From Gimesia chilikensis (GTDB lineage: Bacteria; Planctomycetota; Planctomycetia; Planctomycetales; Planctomycetaceae), in contig NZ_VTSR01000007.1 of assembly GCF_008329715.1 (NCBI RefSeq), positions 124,001-188,000 of the forward strand: a stretch of DNA of 64,000 nt, given 5' to 3'. The notes under the pieces were generated by a model. The model was not told the origin of the DNA. It did not search any database and saw only the letters and a list, made by a program, of their open reading frames with translations. Positions 42,689-52,643 of the stretch are shown here, piece by piece. The position numbers were made by a program, and so were the translations under genes. How positions within the stretch are numbered: the first letter of the stretch is position 1; the number at the start of each line of letters is the position of its first letter.

Positions 42689-43197
42689 GCCAGCCCAATC
42701 AGGTATTTCTGGCACTGGGCAGTAATATTGAGCCGGAAAAGAATCTGCCTCAGGCAGTCCAGCTGCTGGCTGATTTTGGGACCGTTACAGGAAAATCGTC
42801 AGTCTGGCAGAGTGCTCCGGTGGGGGATCCGGACCAGCCGGATTTTCTCAATGCTGCAGTTCTGCTGGAGACAGAACAGAATGCTGATACAATCTGCGAA
42901 AGGGTCGTTCCCGAAATTGAAAGCAGATTAAATCGAGTTCGCGACCCTCAGAATAAAAATGGCCCGCGTACCATTGACCTGGATCTGGTTCTCTTTAATC
43001 GAGATACCCTGCGGATTGCACACCGTATCATCCCGGACCCCGAGATCGGATCACGAGTGTTTCTGGCAGTGCCTCTGGCGGAGATCGCCCCGGATTACGA
43101 AGTCCCGGGACTCAACACCACGTTGTCCGTAATTGCACGTGACTTACAGCAGCTCTCTCAAAATCAGCTACTGCTCCGGGATGAGATCCAGCTCTAA
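42685..43197 (+). CDS. folK: 2-amino-4-hydroxy-6-hydroxymethyldihydropteridine pyrophosphokinase
   Basis: 170 residues from GTG 42685. HPPK transfers pyrophosphate from ATP to 6-hydroxymethyl-dihydropterin. The pattern is complete: FLALGSNIEPEKNLPQAV at the N-terminus, SSVWQSAPVGDPDQPDFLNAAVLLET, then the signature NKNGPRTIDLDLVLFN with the Asp pair that binds two Mg ions, and IPDPEIGSRVFLAVPLAEIAPD. Together with FolB and the FolM-like reductase it forms a partial folate/pterin set. It ends convergent with a small minus-strand gene, overlapping by four bases. Confidence 0.94.
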   Translation: MSQPNQVFLALGSNIEPEKNLPQAVQLLADFGTVTGKSSVWQSAPVGDPDQPDFLNAAVLLETEQNADTICERVVPEIESRLNRVRDPQNKNGPRTIDLDLVLFNRDTLRIAHRIIPDPEIGSRVFLAVPLAEIAPDYEVPGLNTTLSVIARDLQQLSQNQLLLRDEIQL

Positions 43198-43475
43198 GCG
43201 TCTGCCAGGGTCAGGTCATCACCGGGGAGACAGGCCATCGTATACAACAACTGCTGGGCTTCACACTGCGTCTTGTAGGCTTCAGGAATTTTCTTTTCCG
43301 TGGCTTCATCCCACTCCAGAATGTAGGTTCGTTCGGAAACTTTCTTACCACGAACTTCGACGACCATTCCCGTCCAGCCTGCGCAGCTGATTTCTGGAAA
43401 CTCAGGCAGACAGACTCCCTCTTTAACCTGAATCATTGAGCCTGCTTTGATAGCTGACGACGCCTTTTTACCCAT
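43194..43475 (-). CDS. Small conserved planctomycete protein, 93 aa
   Basis: Reads as an SH3-like beta barrel: KAGSMIQVKEGVCLPEFPEISCAGWTGMVVEV, then RTYILEWDEATEKKIP and AYKTQCEAQQLLYTMACLPGDDL. I recall similar short proteins across planctomycetes, with the GWTG..VE and EWDEAT motifs, but no function is known. The tail-to-tail overlap with folK (43194-43197) leaves no room for a terminator between them. The ATG start at 43475 is followed by basic residues and no signal peptide. Confidence 0.75.
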   Translation of the reverse strand: MGKKASSAIKAGSMIQVKEGVCLPEFPEISCAGWTGMVVEVRGKKVSERTYILEWDEATEKKIPEAYKTQCEAQQLLYTMACLPGDDLTLADA

Positions 43476-43899
43476 AATTTATTTCTACCAAAACATTTTT
43501 GAGATATTTTTTTGCAGGAAACCTGTCGGCACGACTGGCAACAGTGTATCGCTAAAGCAGCATGAATTTCAATTGAAGTCGATCCAGAACCGTCGCGTTG
43601 AATCGAGAATTTAACAAAAAACGGGAATTCCAGCTGAATAACGTGTTTTTTAAGCAACAGAATCGGAAAACATAAAGGTCATTTCTGATGTGAATGTTGC
43701 CATTTTACAACACGGCTTAGCACGCTGATAAATGGAAAAAACAGGAAAAATATCTGCATTCCTGTCAACCGTGACCTATGTTTGTAGTGGATCAATCCCT
43801 CCCCTCCTCTGGTCTATTCTCCCGGCTTTGTCCAGCCTGTCAGAATCTGAAGTTCTGACCTGGGAGTAACACTAAATTTCACAGTTGATGAGGCAAGCG
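43476..43899. other. Divergent intergenic region, 424 bases
   Basis: It lies between the small minus-strand gene and the TadE-like genes. AT-rich with no gene. I see no clear promoter, repeat or RNA structure; the minus-strand 74-codon reading inside (43433-43657) has no ribosome site and no recognisable composition. Confidence 0.45.
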
Positions 43900-44427
43900 A
43901 TGTTGAAGCGGCACTGCCGTTGGGCATTGAATCAGAAATCGAAGCCAGAGCGTTCTGGAACCACTCTGGTGGAACTGGCGTTCGTGGCGCCTGTTTTTCT
44001 GGTGTTCGTCTACGCGATCTTCGAGTTTGGCTACGCCTACATGATTTCGAATATCATTCAGGAGGCAACGCAGGAAGGGGCCAAGCTGGGACGCTGCGAA
44101 GATGTCACCACAGCCCAGGTCGAAACACGTGTCCGAGATCTGCTTGACACCGTGTTCGACTCAAATCTGGCCACAATCATGGTCAAAAACGCCAGCCAGT
44201 TCGACACTCCAGGCGCGGATGTAGAACAGATCAATTTTTCCGAATTACCCGATCTCGAACTGGCGAATGCAGAGAAAGCACAGCTGTTCATCGTTCGTGT
44301 GGAAGTGCCTTACAAAGATGTGCGATTGCTCAATTCATTTTTTGTGGACCCGGTAAAAGCAGCTGAGGCAGCTGATAAGGAGAAAAACCTGGTCCTTTCC
44401 GGACATAGTGTCAGGCGACACGAGTGA
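43900..44427 (+). CDS. TadE-like pseudopilin
   Basis: 175 residues from ATG 43900, chosen since GAGG (43890-43893) precedes it at 6 bases. A basic N-terminus is followed by RSGTTLVELAFVAPVFLVFVYAIFEFGYAYMISNII, the TadE/TadF pattern with the Glu that follows the Gly cleavage-type motif, and one membrane helix. It is a minor pseudopilin of Flp/Tad pilus or related secretion machines. The mature domain is predicted extracytoplasmic. First of three adjacent genes of this type. Confidence 0.87.
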   Translation: MLKRHCRWALNQKSKPERSGTTLVELAFVAPVFLVFVYAIFEFGYAYMISNIIQEATQEGAKLGRCEDVTTAQVETRVRDLLDTVFDSNLATIMVKNASQFDTPGADVEQINFSELPDLELANAEKAQLFIVRVEVPYKDVRLLNSFFVDPVKAAEAADKEKNLVLSGHSVRRHE

Positions 44428-44482
44428 TCATCCGGGAAAACATGTCAGCCTGTAGTAAGTCACTGCAGGGGGAAGAGAAAAC

Positions 44483-45055
44483 ATGAGAATCAACTATCAC
44501 AGAAAAAACAAAACAAACCGACTGGATTCCGACCGCAGAGGTGTTGCTGCGGTCGAATTTGCCGTTATCGCACCTGTGTTCCTGGCTCTGGTGCTGGGAA
44601 TGGTAGCTGTCCGGCGCGCCGTGCACACCACGACTGTCATGGAAGCCGCCCTGTCGCAGGCAGGACGGCTGGCATCCATGGATGCTGATCTCGATTTACC
44701 CTCGGGTACATCGCTGAACGATAAAATTATCCTGGATGTGCGCAACTTTCTGCGTGCTTCCGGTATTGAAAATGATGAGAGCAATCTGACGATCACTATC
44801 ACCCGCGCTGATGACGCAGATGGCAATGCTCTGGATCCCATGCCTAATCCTCCCAGTTCTGGAGACACTTTCGATTTGAGTGATCCAGATAACCGCAATC
44901 GCCTGTTCCGGATTGGGATTGAGATTCCGGAAGGAGCAATGAATTCTAAACTGACGGAAATAATGAATCTGGAAGGTTCCATGGCGAAACCCATGACAGG
45001 GGATGCAGTGTGGGATCTGATTTTAAATAACGGCACGACAAAGATTGTCAACTAG
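44483..45055 (+). CDS. TadE-like pseudopilin, second copy
   Basis: 190 residues from ATG 44483, with GGGGGAAG ahead. The N-terminus carries DRRGVAAVEFAVIAPVFLALVLGMVAVRRAVHTTTVMEAAL, again the TadE/TadF helix with a Glu after the Gly/Val stretch. The rest (residues 60-190) is a mixed domain with no clear match. It is the second gene of the operon. The pair of TadE-like proteins plus a TadG-like protein is a common arrangement, with the Tad ATPase and other machine parts elsewhere. Confidence 0.87.
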   Translation: MRINYHRKNKTNRLDSDRRGVAAVEFAVIAPVFLALVLGMVAVRRAVHTTTVMEAALSQAGRLASMDADLDLPSGTSLNDKIILDVRNFLRASGIENDESNLTITITRADDADGNALDPMPNPPSSGDTFDLSDPDNRNRLFRIGIEIPEGAMNSKLTEIMNLEGSMAKPMTGDAVWDLILNNGTTKIVN

Positions 45056-45127
45056 TGACAAAACGCATTTGTGATCAGCAGCATTTTGAGAAAACAACTT
45101 TATTTTCGGGGAGTCAGAGGGGGTAAA

Positions 45128-46924
45128 ATGAAAATGTTTCAACGAGCCAGAAAAGCGAACGTAAATCTACCCGGCGACCAAAGTCGTCGTGGTGCGTTCA
45201 TGGTGATGGCGGTACCATTCCTCGTTGCGACCATGGGCTTCATGGCGTTCGGGATTGATATCGCTGTGATCACCATGACCAAAACGAAAATGCGCAATGC
45301 AGTCGAGGCAGCCGCCCTGGCTGCAGCGCAACAGATTACCGATGCCGTTCAGACAACGGCAGACGGCATCACAGAAGGCGGTGACGTATCGAGCAGCGTG
45401 CAGGACGCGAACTCGATTGCTGTCGAAGCTGCCAAAGCGATGGCCGAGAAAGTCGCCGGGCTGAATGGCGTGTATGTGGATCCGGAGACCGATGTCAAAT
45501 TCGGTAAACGGTATCAGGACGCCTCTGGTACTTTCCATATGATCTGGGGGGAAACTGCCAAACCATATAACGTGGTGAAAGTCATCGCCCGTCGTGATAA
45601 TTCAGAAGAAGGTAAGCCAGACTCGCAGTTGCAACTGTTCTTCGCCGGCATCATGGGAGAAAAGACGGCCTCAGTCACTACATCTGCGATCGCCTTCATC
45701 GAGGCACGCGATATTGTGCTCGTGCTCGACTACTCCGGCTCGATGAGCTACGACAGTGAATTTGATGCCATGTCCTCTTATCGTCTGGGAAAAACGGCAG
45801 TGGAAGACAACCTGGATGATATCTGGAATACACTGGTTGATTCCGGCGCGACTTATTCCAATTCGGCTCAACTCAAGTTTCCTCCTGAAGGCTACGGAAA
45901 GATTAACTCCGCCGAGGGACAGTATATTAGTTCCAGCGACGACGATTACATCTTCTGGGCACTGGACCTCGATGAGGTGGACGCCAATGGTAATTTGAAA
46001 TACCCCTTCCCACAGGAAGGTAAAAATTATTACGGAAGTCTGAACGGCCAGCCCACAGGCTACACGAACAAAAACCTGTGGAAGAACTATATTCGCTGGG
46101 TGCGATCGAATGGTACCGTGAGTAATTATGGCTACCGCAAGAAATATGGTTATCGCACTCTGATGGCCTATCTCATCAGCCAACGTAAGAAAAACGACCA
46201 GTCTGAAGATCTGTGGCGAGCTCCGATTTATCCATTCCACGCGATGAAAAACGGGGTGACACTGTTTACCCAGTTCCTGGGTGGCCTGGAGTTTGGTGAC
46301 CACATCGGGCTGGTGACCTATGATGATTCATCCCGAGTCGAATCGGTTCTGAATGACGATGGCGTTTCGGAAACGGTCAACCTGGGTGATGAACTCATCA
46401 CTAACAACTACACAGATATCAATACGATTCAAAGACACAAGCAGGCTTCGCACTATGCCCCCTACACCGGTATGGGTTACGGGATTCGTGATGCCAGAGA
46501 ATTGCTGAGTTCACACGGTCGTGCTGGTGCACGTCCGACGATTCTGGTGATGACCGATGGTAACGCGAATCGTTCACCCTCAAACTGGTCTCTCCCGGGA
46601 AACTGGGACTGGGATGATGTGACTGATTTTGATGGCGATGGACAGGCTGACTATCAGACCGGCGATCGTCATAAGCAATATGCTCTCTGGCAGGCTGTGG
46701 AAGCGGCCAACCTGGGGTATACTGTGCATACCATGACCGTAGGGGCAGGTGCAGACCGAGACCTGATGCGGGCCATTGCCAAGGCCTGCAACGGGATCAG
46801 CATCGATGCTCCCGGTGGTGCGACGATCGACGAGATGCGATCACAGCTGTTAATCGCCTTTGGTAAGATTGCAGCTAATGTTCCGCCAGCGAAATTGCTG
46901 GCTGATCCGGAAAGTGATTTCTAA
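45128..46924 (+). CDS. TadG-like protein with von Willebrand factor A domain
   Basis: 598 residues from ATG 45128, with GAGGGGG ahead. The N-terminal helix (QSRRGAFMVMAVPFLVATMGFMAFGIDIAVITMTKTKMRNAVEAAALAAAQ) is the Flp/TadG type. The rest holds a vWA domain with the MIDAS motif DYSGSMSYD and a later TILVMTDGNANR, and a large insert between them (about 120 residues around LKYPFPQEGKNYYG). The metal-dependent adhesion site suggests ligand or surface binding by the pilus. A strong terminator follows. Confidence 0.88.
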   Translation: MKMFQRARKANVNLPGDQSRRGAFMVMAVPFLVATMGFMAFGIDIAVITMTKTKMRNAVEAAALAAAQQITDAVQTTADGITEGGDVSSSVQDANSIAVEAAKAMAEKVAGLNGVYVDPETDVKFGKRYQDASGTFHMIWGETAKPYNVVKVIARRDNSEEGKPDSQLQLFFAGIMGEKTASVTTSAIAFIEARDIVLVLDYSGSMSYDSEFDAMSSYRLGKTAVEDNLDDIWNTLVDSGATYSNSAQLKFPPEGYGKINSAEGQYISSSDDDYIFWALDLDEVDANGNLKYPFPQEGKNYYGSLNGQPTGYTNKNLWKNYIRWVRSNGTVSNYGYRKKYGYRTLMAYLISQRKKNDQSEDLWRAPIYPFHAMKNGVTLFTQFLGGLEFGDHIGLVTYDDSSRVESVLNDDGVSETVNLGDELITNNYTDINTIQRHKQASHYAPYTGMGYGIRDARELLSSHGRAGARPTILVMTDGNANRSPSNWSLPGNWDWDDVTDFDGDGQADYQTGDRHKQYALWQAVEAANLGYTVHTMTVGAGADRDLMRAIAKACNGISIDAPGGATIDEMRSQLLIAFGKIAANVPPAKLLADPESDF

Positions 46925-46977
46925 GTCTCAACGAATGTCGAAGCATACCTGCTTGGGTTGATTTCTACCTGAGTGAG

Positions 46978-47009
46978 AAAGAGGTGGTCGAAAGTCGGCC
47001 ACCTCTTTT
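46978..47009 (+). terminator. Strong rho-independent terminator after the Tad-like operon
   Basis: AAAGAGGTGG (46978-46987) and CCACCTCTTT (46999-47008) form a 10-bp perfect stem with an 11-base loop; the outer arm ends in TTTT. Confidence 0.9.
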
Positions 47010-47392
47010 CTCGTTTCGATGGACTGTGAAGCCGTAATATTGAAAAGTAATCAGTAGCCTGGAGTTCCTTCAGACGCTGGATTTAGCGTCGTTTTATTGA
47101 CTGACAGGAAGTGTAGAAATCTCCAAAAATTTATTGAAAAAGCAGAAATTCTTATCGACGAAGAATTAGGATCTATTCATAATAGAACATGTATATCATT
47201 GCATGCGAGATTTAAGTTTCCGGTAGTTTTCTGTCGGTGTAACTTATCCTTCCACTACTCTCACCCTGTTTGATAACACGCTCTATTTCAGAGAGCCCTT
47301 TCAAAACCATTCAGGGGCAATGAGAAGAGATTTACCTCTTTTCACCACCAGAGTTATTTTAACTTAGGTTTGATAAAAGGGGGTTCTGGTTC
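47010..47392. other. Intergenic region, 383 bases
   Basis: AT-rich and without a gene. TTGACT at about 47097 lacks a matching -10. It should hold the promoter of the large cytochrome/WD40 gene, but I could not place it with confidence. Confidence 0.4.
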
Positions 47393-50300
47393 ATGTCCTT
47401 CGACAAGTTCCGCGCTTATTCTTTTTCCGGCATTGCGCTCTGCTCGGTTTTCTTTACGACGCTCATCAATGCGACTCCTTCTCATGCGGATCAAAAGGTC
47501 AGCTTTTACCAGCAGGTCCGACCCATTCTACAGGCCCAATGTGCCGGCTGTCACCATCCACGAAATCCGGAGGGTGATTATGTTGTCACTGAATTCGTCG
47601 ACCTGCTGAAAGGGGGCGAAAGTGAATCGGCTGCCATCGTTCCCGGCAAGCCAGATGAAAGTTACCTGGTAAAATTGATTACACCTGAGGGTAACGAAGC
47701 CGAAATGCCCAAGGCGAAAACGCCTCTGGCTCAGGAGCAGATCACCCTGATCCGTACCTGGATCCAGCAGGGAGCAGTGAATGACTCGCCTGCGAAAGTG
47801 GAATATCGCTTCAACAAAGAAAATCCACCGACCTATTCAGCACCGCCTGTCATTACTTCGCTGGACTTTTCTCCCGATGGGAAACTCCTGGCTGTCGCCG
47901 GCTTTCATGAGGTCCTTTTGCACAAATCAGAAGGAGACCAGATTGTCGGTCGACTGATTGGTAAATCACAGCGGATCGAATCGGTCACCTTCTCTCCCGA
48001 TGGGAAATACCTGGCAGTGACGGGGGGAACCCCTGCAGAGCGGGGCGAAATTCAAATCTGGGATGTGGCGCAGCAGTCGCTCGTCAAGTCGATTCCCCTC
48101 ACCTACGACACAATCTATGGCGCCAGCTGGTCTCCCGATGGAAAGCTGCTGGCCTTTGGTTGCAGCGATAACACACTCCGTGCAGTTGAAGTTGCGACCG
48201 GTAAAGAAATCCTCTACCAGGGAGCGCACTACGACTGGGTACTGGATACCGTATTTTCTAAAGATGGAAGTCATGTGATTTCTGTCAGCCGGGACCGGAC
48301 TACCAAACTGACCGAAGTCAAAACACAGCGGTTCATCGATAATATTACATCGATTACTCCTAAAGCACTCACGGGAGGATTGGCAGCCATCGACCGCCAT
48401 CCCACACAGGATACCGTGCTGGTGGGTGGTGCCGACGGGGTTCCCAAGTTGTATCAGGTCTTCCGTCAGTCCAAACGCGTGATTGGCGATGATGCGAATC
48501 TGGTGCGGACCTTCCCTGCCCTCAAAGGCCGGATCTTTGGTGTGGACATTCATCCCAACGGCAAACAGCTGGTCGCTGTCAGCAGTCTGAATCATACCGG
48601 GGAATTGAAAGTCTTTTCCTTCGATATTGCTGAGAAAATTCCCGACAATCTGGTTGCAATCTTAAACAAACGCGTCGCTTCGCGCAGTGCTGCCGAAAAG
48701 AAGCAGATTGAAGAGAGTCGCACCCAGAATGTGAAACTGGTCAGTGAAGCCCAGGTGCCTGAATCAGGACTTTATACCGTCTGCTATCATCCTCAGGGGG
48801 CCGTGATTGCAACCGCTGGACAGGATGGCCAGATACGGTTATATGAGTCCGCGACTGGAAAACTGAAAAAGTCATTTGTTCCGGTTCCATTAAAGCAGAC
48901 GCAGCCTCAAATCGCCGCGAAACCCGGATCAGGCAAGACTGAGAATCAAGAGTCGCAACAGAACGAACTCGTTGTGATCGACCTCAATCAGGCGAAACTA
49001 CCGAAGGAGACATTCTCGGGGGCCGACCCAATTGTAAAACTGGAAGTGCAGCCTGCTCAGGCCACCATCGCTCAGAAGTTCGATACAATCCAGTTTCTCG
49101 TAACCGGTCATCTGAAATCCGGCACCAAAGCCGATTTGACCCGTCTGGTGAAAGTCAGCCAGAAAGGCGAGCCCATTCTGCATATCTCCGAAACCGGACT
49201 GGTGCGTGCGTTGCAGCCTGGGACCGTAGAAGTCAATTTCAGCCTGCAGGGCCAGCAGGTTACTTCGAAAATTCACGTACCCCCCTTCCCCGCAGATTAC
49301 AGTCCGGATTACTGGCGGGATGTGGCACCTGCGTTTACGAAAATGGGATGTAACTCCGGGCTCTGTCACGGAGCCAACAAAGGGAAAGACGGCTTCAAAC
49401 TTTCTCTCCGTGGAACTGATGATCTGTTTGACCTGCGTGCCTTCACGGACGACCTGAAATCGCGTCGTGTCAATCTGGCCGCCCCAGAGCAAAGTCTGAT
49501 TCTCTTAAAAGCCATCGCTGAAGTGCCTCACAAGGGTGGCCAGCTGGCCTTACCCGGGGATGCGCACTACCAGATCGTTTCTTCCTGGATCAATAAGGGA
49601 ACACCACTGAACCGGGAAGCGGCCCGGGTAGAACGGATCAAGGTCGTGCCTGAGAACCCGGTTGTACCACGTGCCGGACTGCTGCAGCAGTTCCGTGTCC
49701 TGGCCACTTATTCCAATGGGGAAGAACGGGATGTTACCAGTGATGCCTTCATTGACTGCAGTAACATCGAAATTGCCAAAATGCATCACGGCGGAATTGC
49801 TGAAGTCCTGCGTCGAGGCGAAGCGCCACTGCTGGCCCGTTACGAAGGGAAGTATGCAGCCACGACCGTTACTGTCATGGGCGATCGCTCTGAATTTGCC
49901 TGGAAGCAGCAACCGGTTTTTAACTACATTGATCAGCTCGTCGATCAGAAACTGAAAAAGACAAAAACCCTGCCCTCTCAATTGTGTACCGACGCAGAAT
50001 TTATCCGGCGGGTTTACATCGATCTGACTGGTCTGCCACCCACGATTGAGGATGTGAAAACGTTCCTGGCAGACAAACGCGATTCCCGCCTCAAACGCAA
50101 TGAACTGATTGATCGTCTGCTCGGTTCCCCGGAATTTGTAGAGCACTGGACTAACAAGTGGGCTGACCTATTGCAGGTTAACCGGAAATATCTGGGCGTT
50201 GAAGGGGCAAAGAATTTCCGTGACTGGATTGAAAAATCAGTTTCCGAGAATATGCCTTACGATAAGTTCGCTTACGAAATTCTTTCAGCCAGTGGTTCCA

Positions 50301-52558
50301 ATAAAGCGAATCCTGCTGCATCTTACTTTAAAATCCATCGGACACCTGAAGATACGATGGAAAATACGACGCATTTGTTCCTGGCAATCCGCTTCAACTG
50401 CAACAAATGTCATGACCATCCCTTCGAACGTTGGACCCAGGATCAGTACTATGAAACCTCGGCATTCTTCGCTCAATTTGGTCTGAAAGCAGCCCCGGAA
50501 AGTAAGGGCCGGAATATTGGTGGTACGGCCGTTGAAAGTGGGAAACCCCTGTTTGAGGTCGTGTATGACAAGAACGAAGGGGAAATGATTCATGAACGAA
50601 CCGGCTTGAAAACGCCGCCGAAGTTCCCCTACCCTGCTGAGTTCAAAGCCGATCCGAAAGCGGATCTTTCACGTCGTGAAAAACTGGCCCGCTGGATCAC
50701 CTCGCGGGATAACCAGTACTTCGCCAAAGCATATGCCAACCGGGTCTGGGGATACCTGACCGGAACCGGGCTGATCGAACCGATTGATGACATTCGTGCC
50801 GGAAATCCAGCTTCCAATCCAGAACTGCTGCAGAAGCTGACCGAAGATTTCCTGTCTCACGATTTTGACGTACGGCATCTGATGCGCGTGATCTGTCAGT
50901 CGCGGACCTATCAGTTGTCTATCGAATCCAACGAATGGAACGAAGACGATAAGATTAATTATTCGCATGCCAAAGCACGTCGTTTGCCTGCAGAGGTGCT
51001 TTACGATGCTCTCTGTCGAGTGACCGGTTCTGAATCCAATATTCCGGGTGTTCCTGCGGGGACCCGGGCAGCAGAACTTCCCGATGTGGGCTTCAAATTG
51101 AAAAGCGACTTCCTGGCCAAGTTCGGTCGTGCTCAGCGAGAAAGTCCCTGTGAATGCGAACGATCTTCGAGTGTTGAACTGGGACCGGTAATGGCTCTGA
51201 TCAGTGGTCCTACAGTCGGTAATGCGATCAGTGACCCCAATAATGCCTTAAGTAAGCTGGTTCAGCAGGAAAATAATGACTCTTCCCTGGTCGATTCAAT
51301 CTTTCTGCGGGTATTAAATCGCCCGGCGACTGCTGAGGAAAAGCAGGCTGGCGTTAAACTGATTCAACAGCAGATTCAGAATGAACACCAGTCACTGAAG
51401 CAGCGTCTGGCGGAATATGAAAAGAGCCTGTCTCCCGAGATTGTTCAGCAGGAAAATCAACGGGTTCAGAATATCAAAGACGCACAAGAGAAAATTGCTT
51501 CGTTCCAGCAGGCCATCGCCCCCCGCGAAGCCTGGTTGAACAAAGAGCAACAGGCCAGGACAGCACGGTTGCAACAGGAGTTAACGGAGTATCAGAAATC
51601 CTTGCAATCCCGGATCGCTGCCTGGGAGAAAGAAGAAACCAAAGGTTCCAATTGGGTCGTCATCAAGCCGGAATCATTGTCGGCGACCAACGAATCGACC
51701 CTGCAAGTACAGCAGGATCAGTCGATCCTGGCCAAAGGTAAAAATGGAAAAGGCGACTATCAGATTGTTGCTCAAACAAATCTGAAAGCGCTCTCTGCGG
51801 TTCGCCTGGAAGTACTCACCGATGATTCCCTTCCTCAAAAGGGACCGGGACGTTCTGGAGACGGAAACTTCGTTCTCAATGAGTTCGAGGTTTATGCGGC
51901 TCCAAAATCAAAACCAGACCAGAAACAGAAGCTGAAACTGTTTAACGCCCAGGCTGATTTCAGCCAGAATACGTATCTGGTTGCGACCGCCATTGATGGC
52001 CAGGTTAAGCCATCTGGCGAAGGCTGGGCTGTCTCACCACAGATCGGGAAGCCTCATAAAGCCAGCTTCGACATTCAGTCTCCGCTACCGTCTGATGATC
52101 AGGGAGTCATTTTGACCTTTGTCATGAAACAGCACTTTAGCAGTAATACGCATTCTATCGGTCGTTTCCGGCTCGCTATCACCAATGGTAAAGGACCAAC
52201 TACGCTCGATCAGCATCCCCAGGATATCCGTAACATTCTGGCGAAACAGGCTGATAAGCGTAACGCTGCAGAGAAAAAGAAACTGCTTGACTATTACAGT
52301 AAATCAGACAGCAGGCTGCAGTCGATGATCAAAGCAGTTGCGGACAGTAAACAGCCACGGCCAACCGATCCCAAACTTGTCGAATTACAGCAGCATCTGA
52401 CAGCGATGCAGAATGTGCGTCCCGTCGATCGCAAATTGACCCGTTTGCGTGATGATGTGCAGTTGAGTGCAGAGCAGGTCAAACAGAATCGGCTGATCGC
52501 TGCTCAGGACCTCACATGGGCGTTAATCAACAGCCCCGCCTTCCTGTTTAATCATTAA
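47393..52558 (+). CDS. Giant cytochrome / WD40 / BIG2 / DUF1549 / DUF1553 protein
   Basis: 1721 residues. A signal peptide (1-32) is followed by PSCyt1 haem site Cys50-x-x-Cys53-His54. WD40 repeats lie at about 145-500, with typical SPDGK...LAV and GRIFGVDIHPNGKQL units. A BIG2-like Ig domain spans about 555-640. A second haem-like Cys653/Cys658-His659 motif (CNSGLCHG) follows. DUF1549 (about 855-1040) has CNKCHDHP (Cys1003, Cys1006, His1007), and DUF1553 begins near 1085 (LARWITSRDNQYFAKAYANRVWGY). An insert at about 1320-1610 has a coiled coil and a beta-sandwich domain with EFEVYAAP. The end is LTWALINSPAFLFNH. Expected periplasmic; the WD40 wheel probably binds proteins or polymer. DUF1501 gene follows at 85 bases. 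Confidence 0.9.
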   Translation: MSFDKFRAYSFSGIALCSVFFTTLINATPSHADQKVSFYQQVRPILQAQCAGCHHPRNPEGDYVVTEFVDLLKGGESESAAIVPGKPDESYLVKLITPEGNEAEMPKAKTPLAQEQITLIRTWIQQGAVNDSPAKVEYRFNKENPPTYSAPPVITSLDFSPDGKLLAVAGFHEVLLHKSEGDQIVGRLIGKSQRIESVTFSPDGKYLAVTGGTPAERGEIQIWDVAQQSLVKSIPLTYDTIYGASWSPDGKLLAFGCSDNTLRAVEVATGKEILYQGAHYDWVLDTVFSKDGSHVISVSRDRTTKLTEVKTQRFIDNITSITPKALTGGLAAIDRHPTQDTVLVGGADGVPKLYQVFRQSKRVIGDDANLVRTFPALKGRIFGVDIHPNGKQLVAVSSLNHTGELKVFSFDIAEKIPDNLVAILNKRVASRSAAEKKQIEESRTQNVKLVSEAQVPESGLYTVCYHPQGAVIATAGQDGQIRLYESATGKLKKSFVPVPLKQTQPQIAAKPGSGKTENQESQQNELVVIDLNQAKLPKETFSGADPIVKLEVQPAQATIAQKFDTIQFLVTGHLKSGTKADLTRLVKVSQKGEPILHISETGLVRALQPGTVEVNFSLQGQQVTSKIHVPPFPADYSPDYWRDVAPAFTKMGCNSGLCHGANKGKDGFKLSLRGTDDLFDLRAFTDDLKSRRVNLAAPEQSLILLKAIAEVPHKGGQLALPGDAHYQIVSSWINKGTPLNREAARVERIKVVPENPVVPRAGLLQQFRVLATYSNGEERDVTSDAFIDCSNIEIAKMHHGGIAEVLRRGEAPLLARYEGKYAATTVTVMGDRSEFAWKQQPVFNYIDQLVDQKLKKTKTLPSQLCTDAEFIRRVYIDLTGLPPTIEDVKTFLADKRDSRLKRNELIDRLLGSPEFVEHWTNKWADLLQVNRKYLGVEGAKNFRDWIEKSVSENMPYDKFAYEILSASGSNKANPAASYFKIHRTPEDTMENTTHLFLAIRFNCNKCHDHPFERWTQDQYYETSAFFAQFGLKAAPESKGRNIGGTAVESGKPLFEVVYDKNEGEMIHERTGLKTPPKFPYPAEFKADPKADLSRREKLARWITSRDNQYFAKAYANRVWGYLTGTGLIEPIDDIRAGNPASNPELLQKLTEDFLSHDFDVRHLMRVICQSRTYQLSIESNEWNEDDKINYSHAKARRLPAEVLYDALCRVTGSESNIPGVPAGTRAAELPDVGFKLKSDFLAKFGRAQRESPCECERSSSVELGPVMALISGPTVGNAISDPNNALSKLVQQENNDSSLVDSIFLRVLNRPATAEEKQAGVKLIQQQIQNEHQSLKQRLAEYEKSLSPEIVQQENQRVQNIKDAQEKIASFQQAIAPREAWLNKEQQARTARLQQELTEYQKSLQSRIAAWEKEETKGSNWVVIKPESLSATNESTLQVQQDQSILAKGKNGKGDYQIVAQTNLKALSAVRLEVLTDDSLPQKGPGRSGDGNFVLNEFEVYAAPKSKPDQKQKLKLFNAQADFSQNTYLVATAIDGQVKPSGEGWAVSPQIGKPHKASFDIQSPLPSDDQGVILTFVMKQHFSSNTHSIGRFRLAITNGKGPTTLDQHPQDIRNILAKQADKRNAAEKKKLLDYYSKSDSRLQSMIKAVADSKQPRPTDPKLVELQQHLTAMQNVRPVDRKLTRLRDDVQLSAEQVKQNRLIAAQDLTWALINSPAFLFNH

Positions 52559-52643
52559 GATTTATCAGGACGGCAGTAACGAATACATGCGGATGGATAC
52601 AATTCAAAAACAGTTCTCTAACAAAAACTGAGGAGACACAGAA

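Noticed and set aside
45671-46303. 210-codon minus-strand reading
   Set aside because: Antisense to the TadG-like gene, which has a clear von Willebrand motif.
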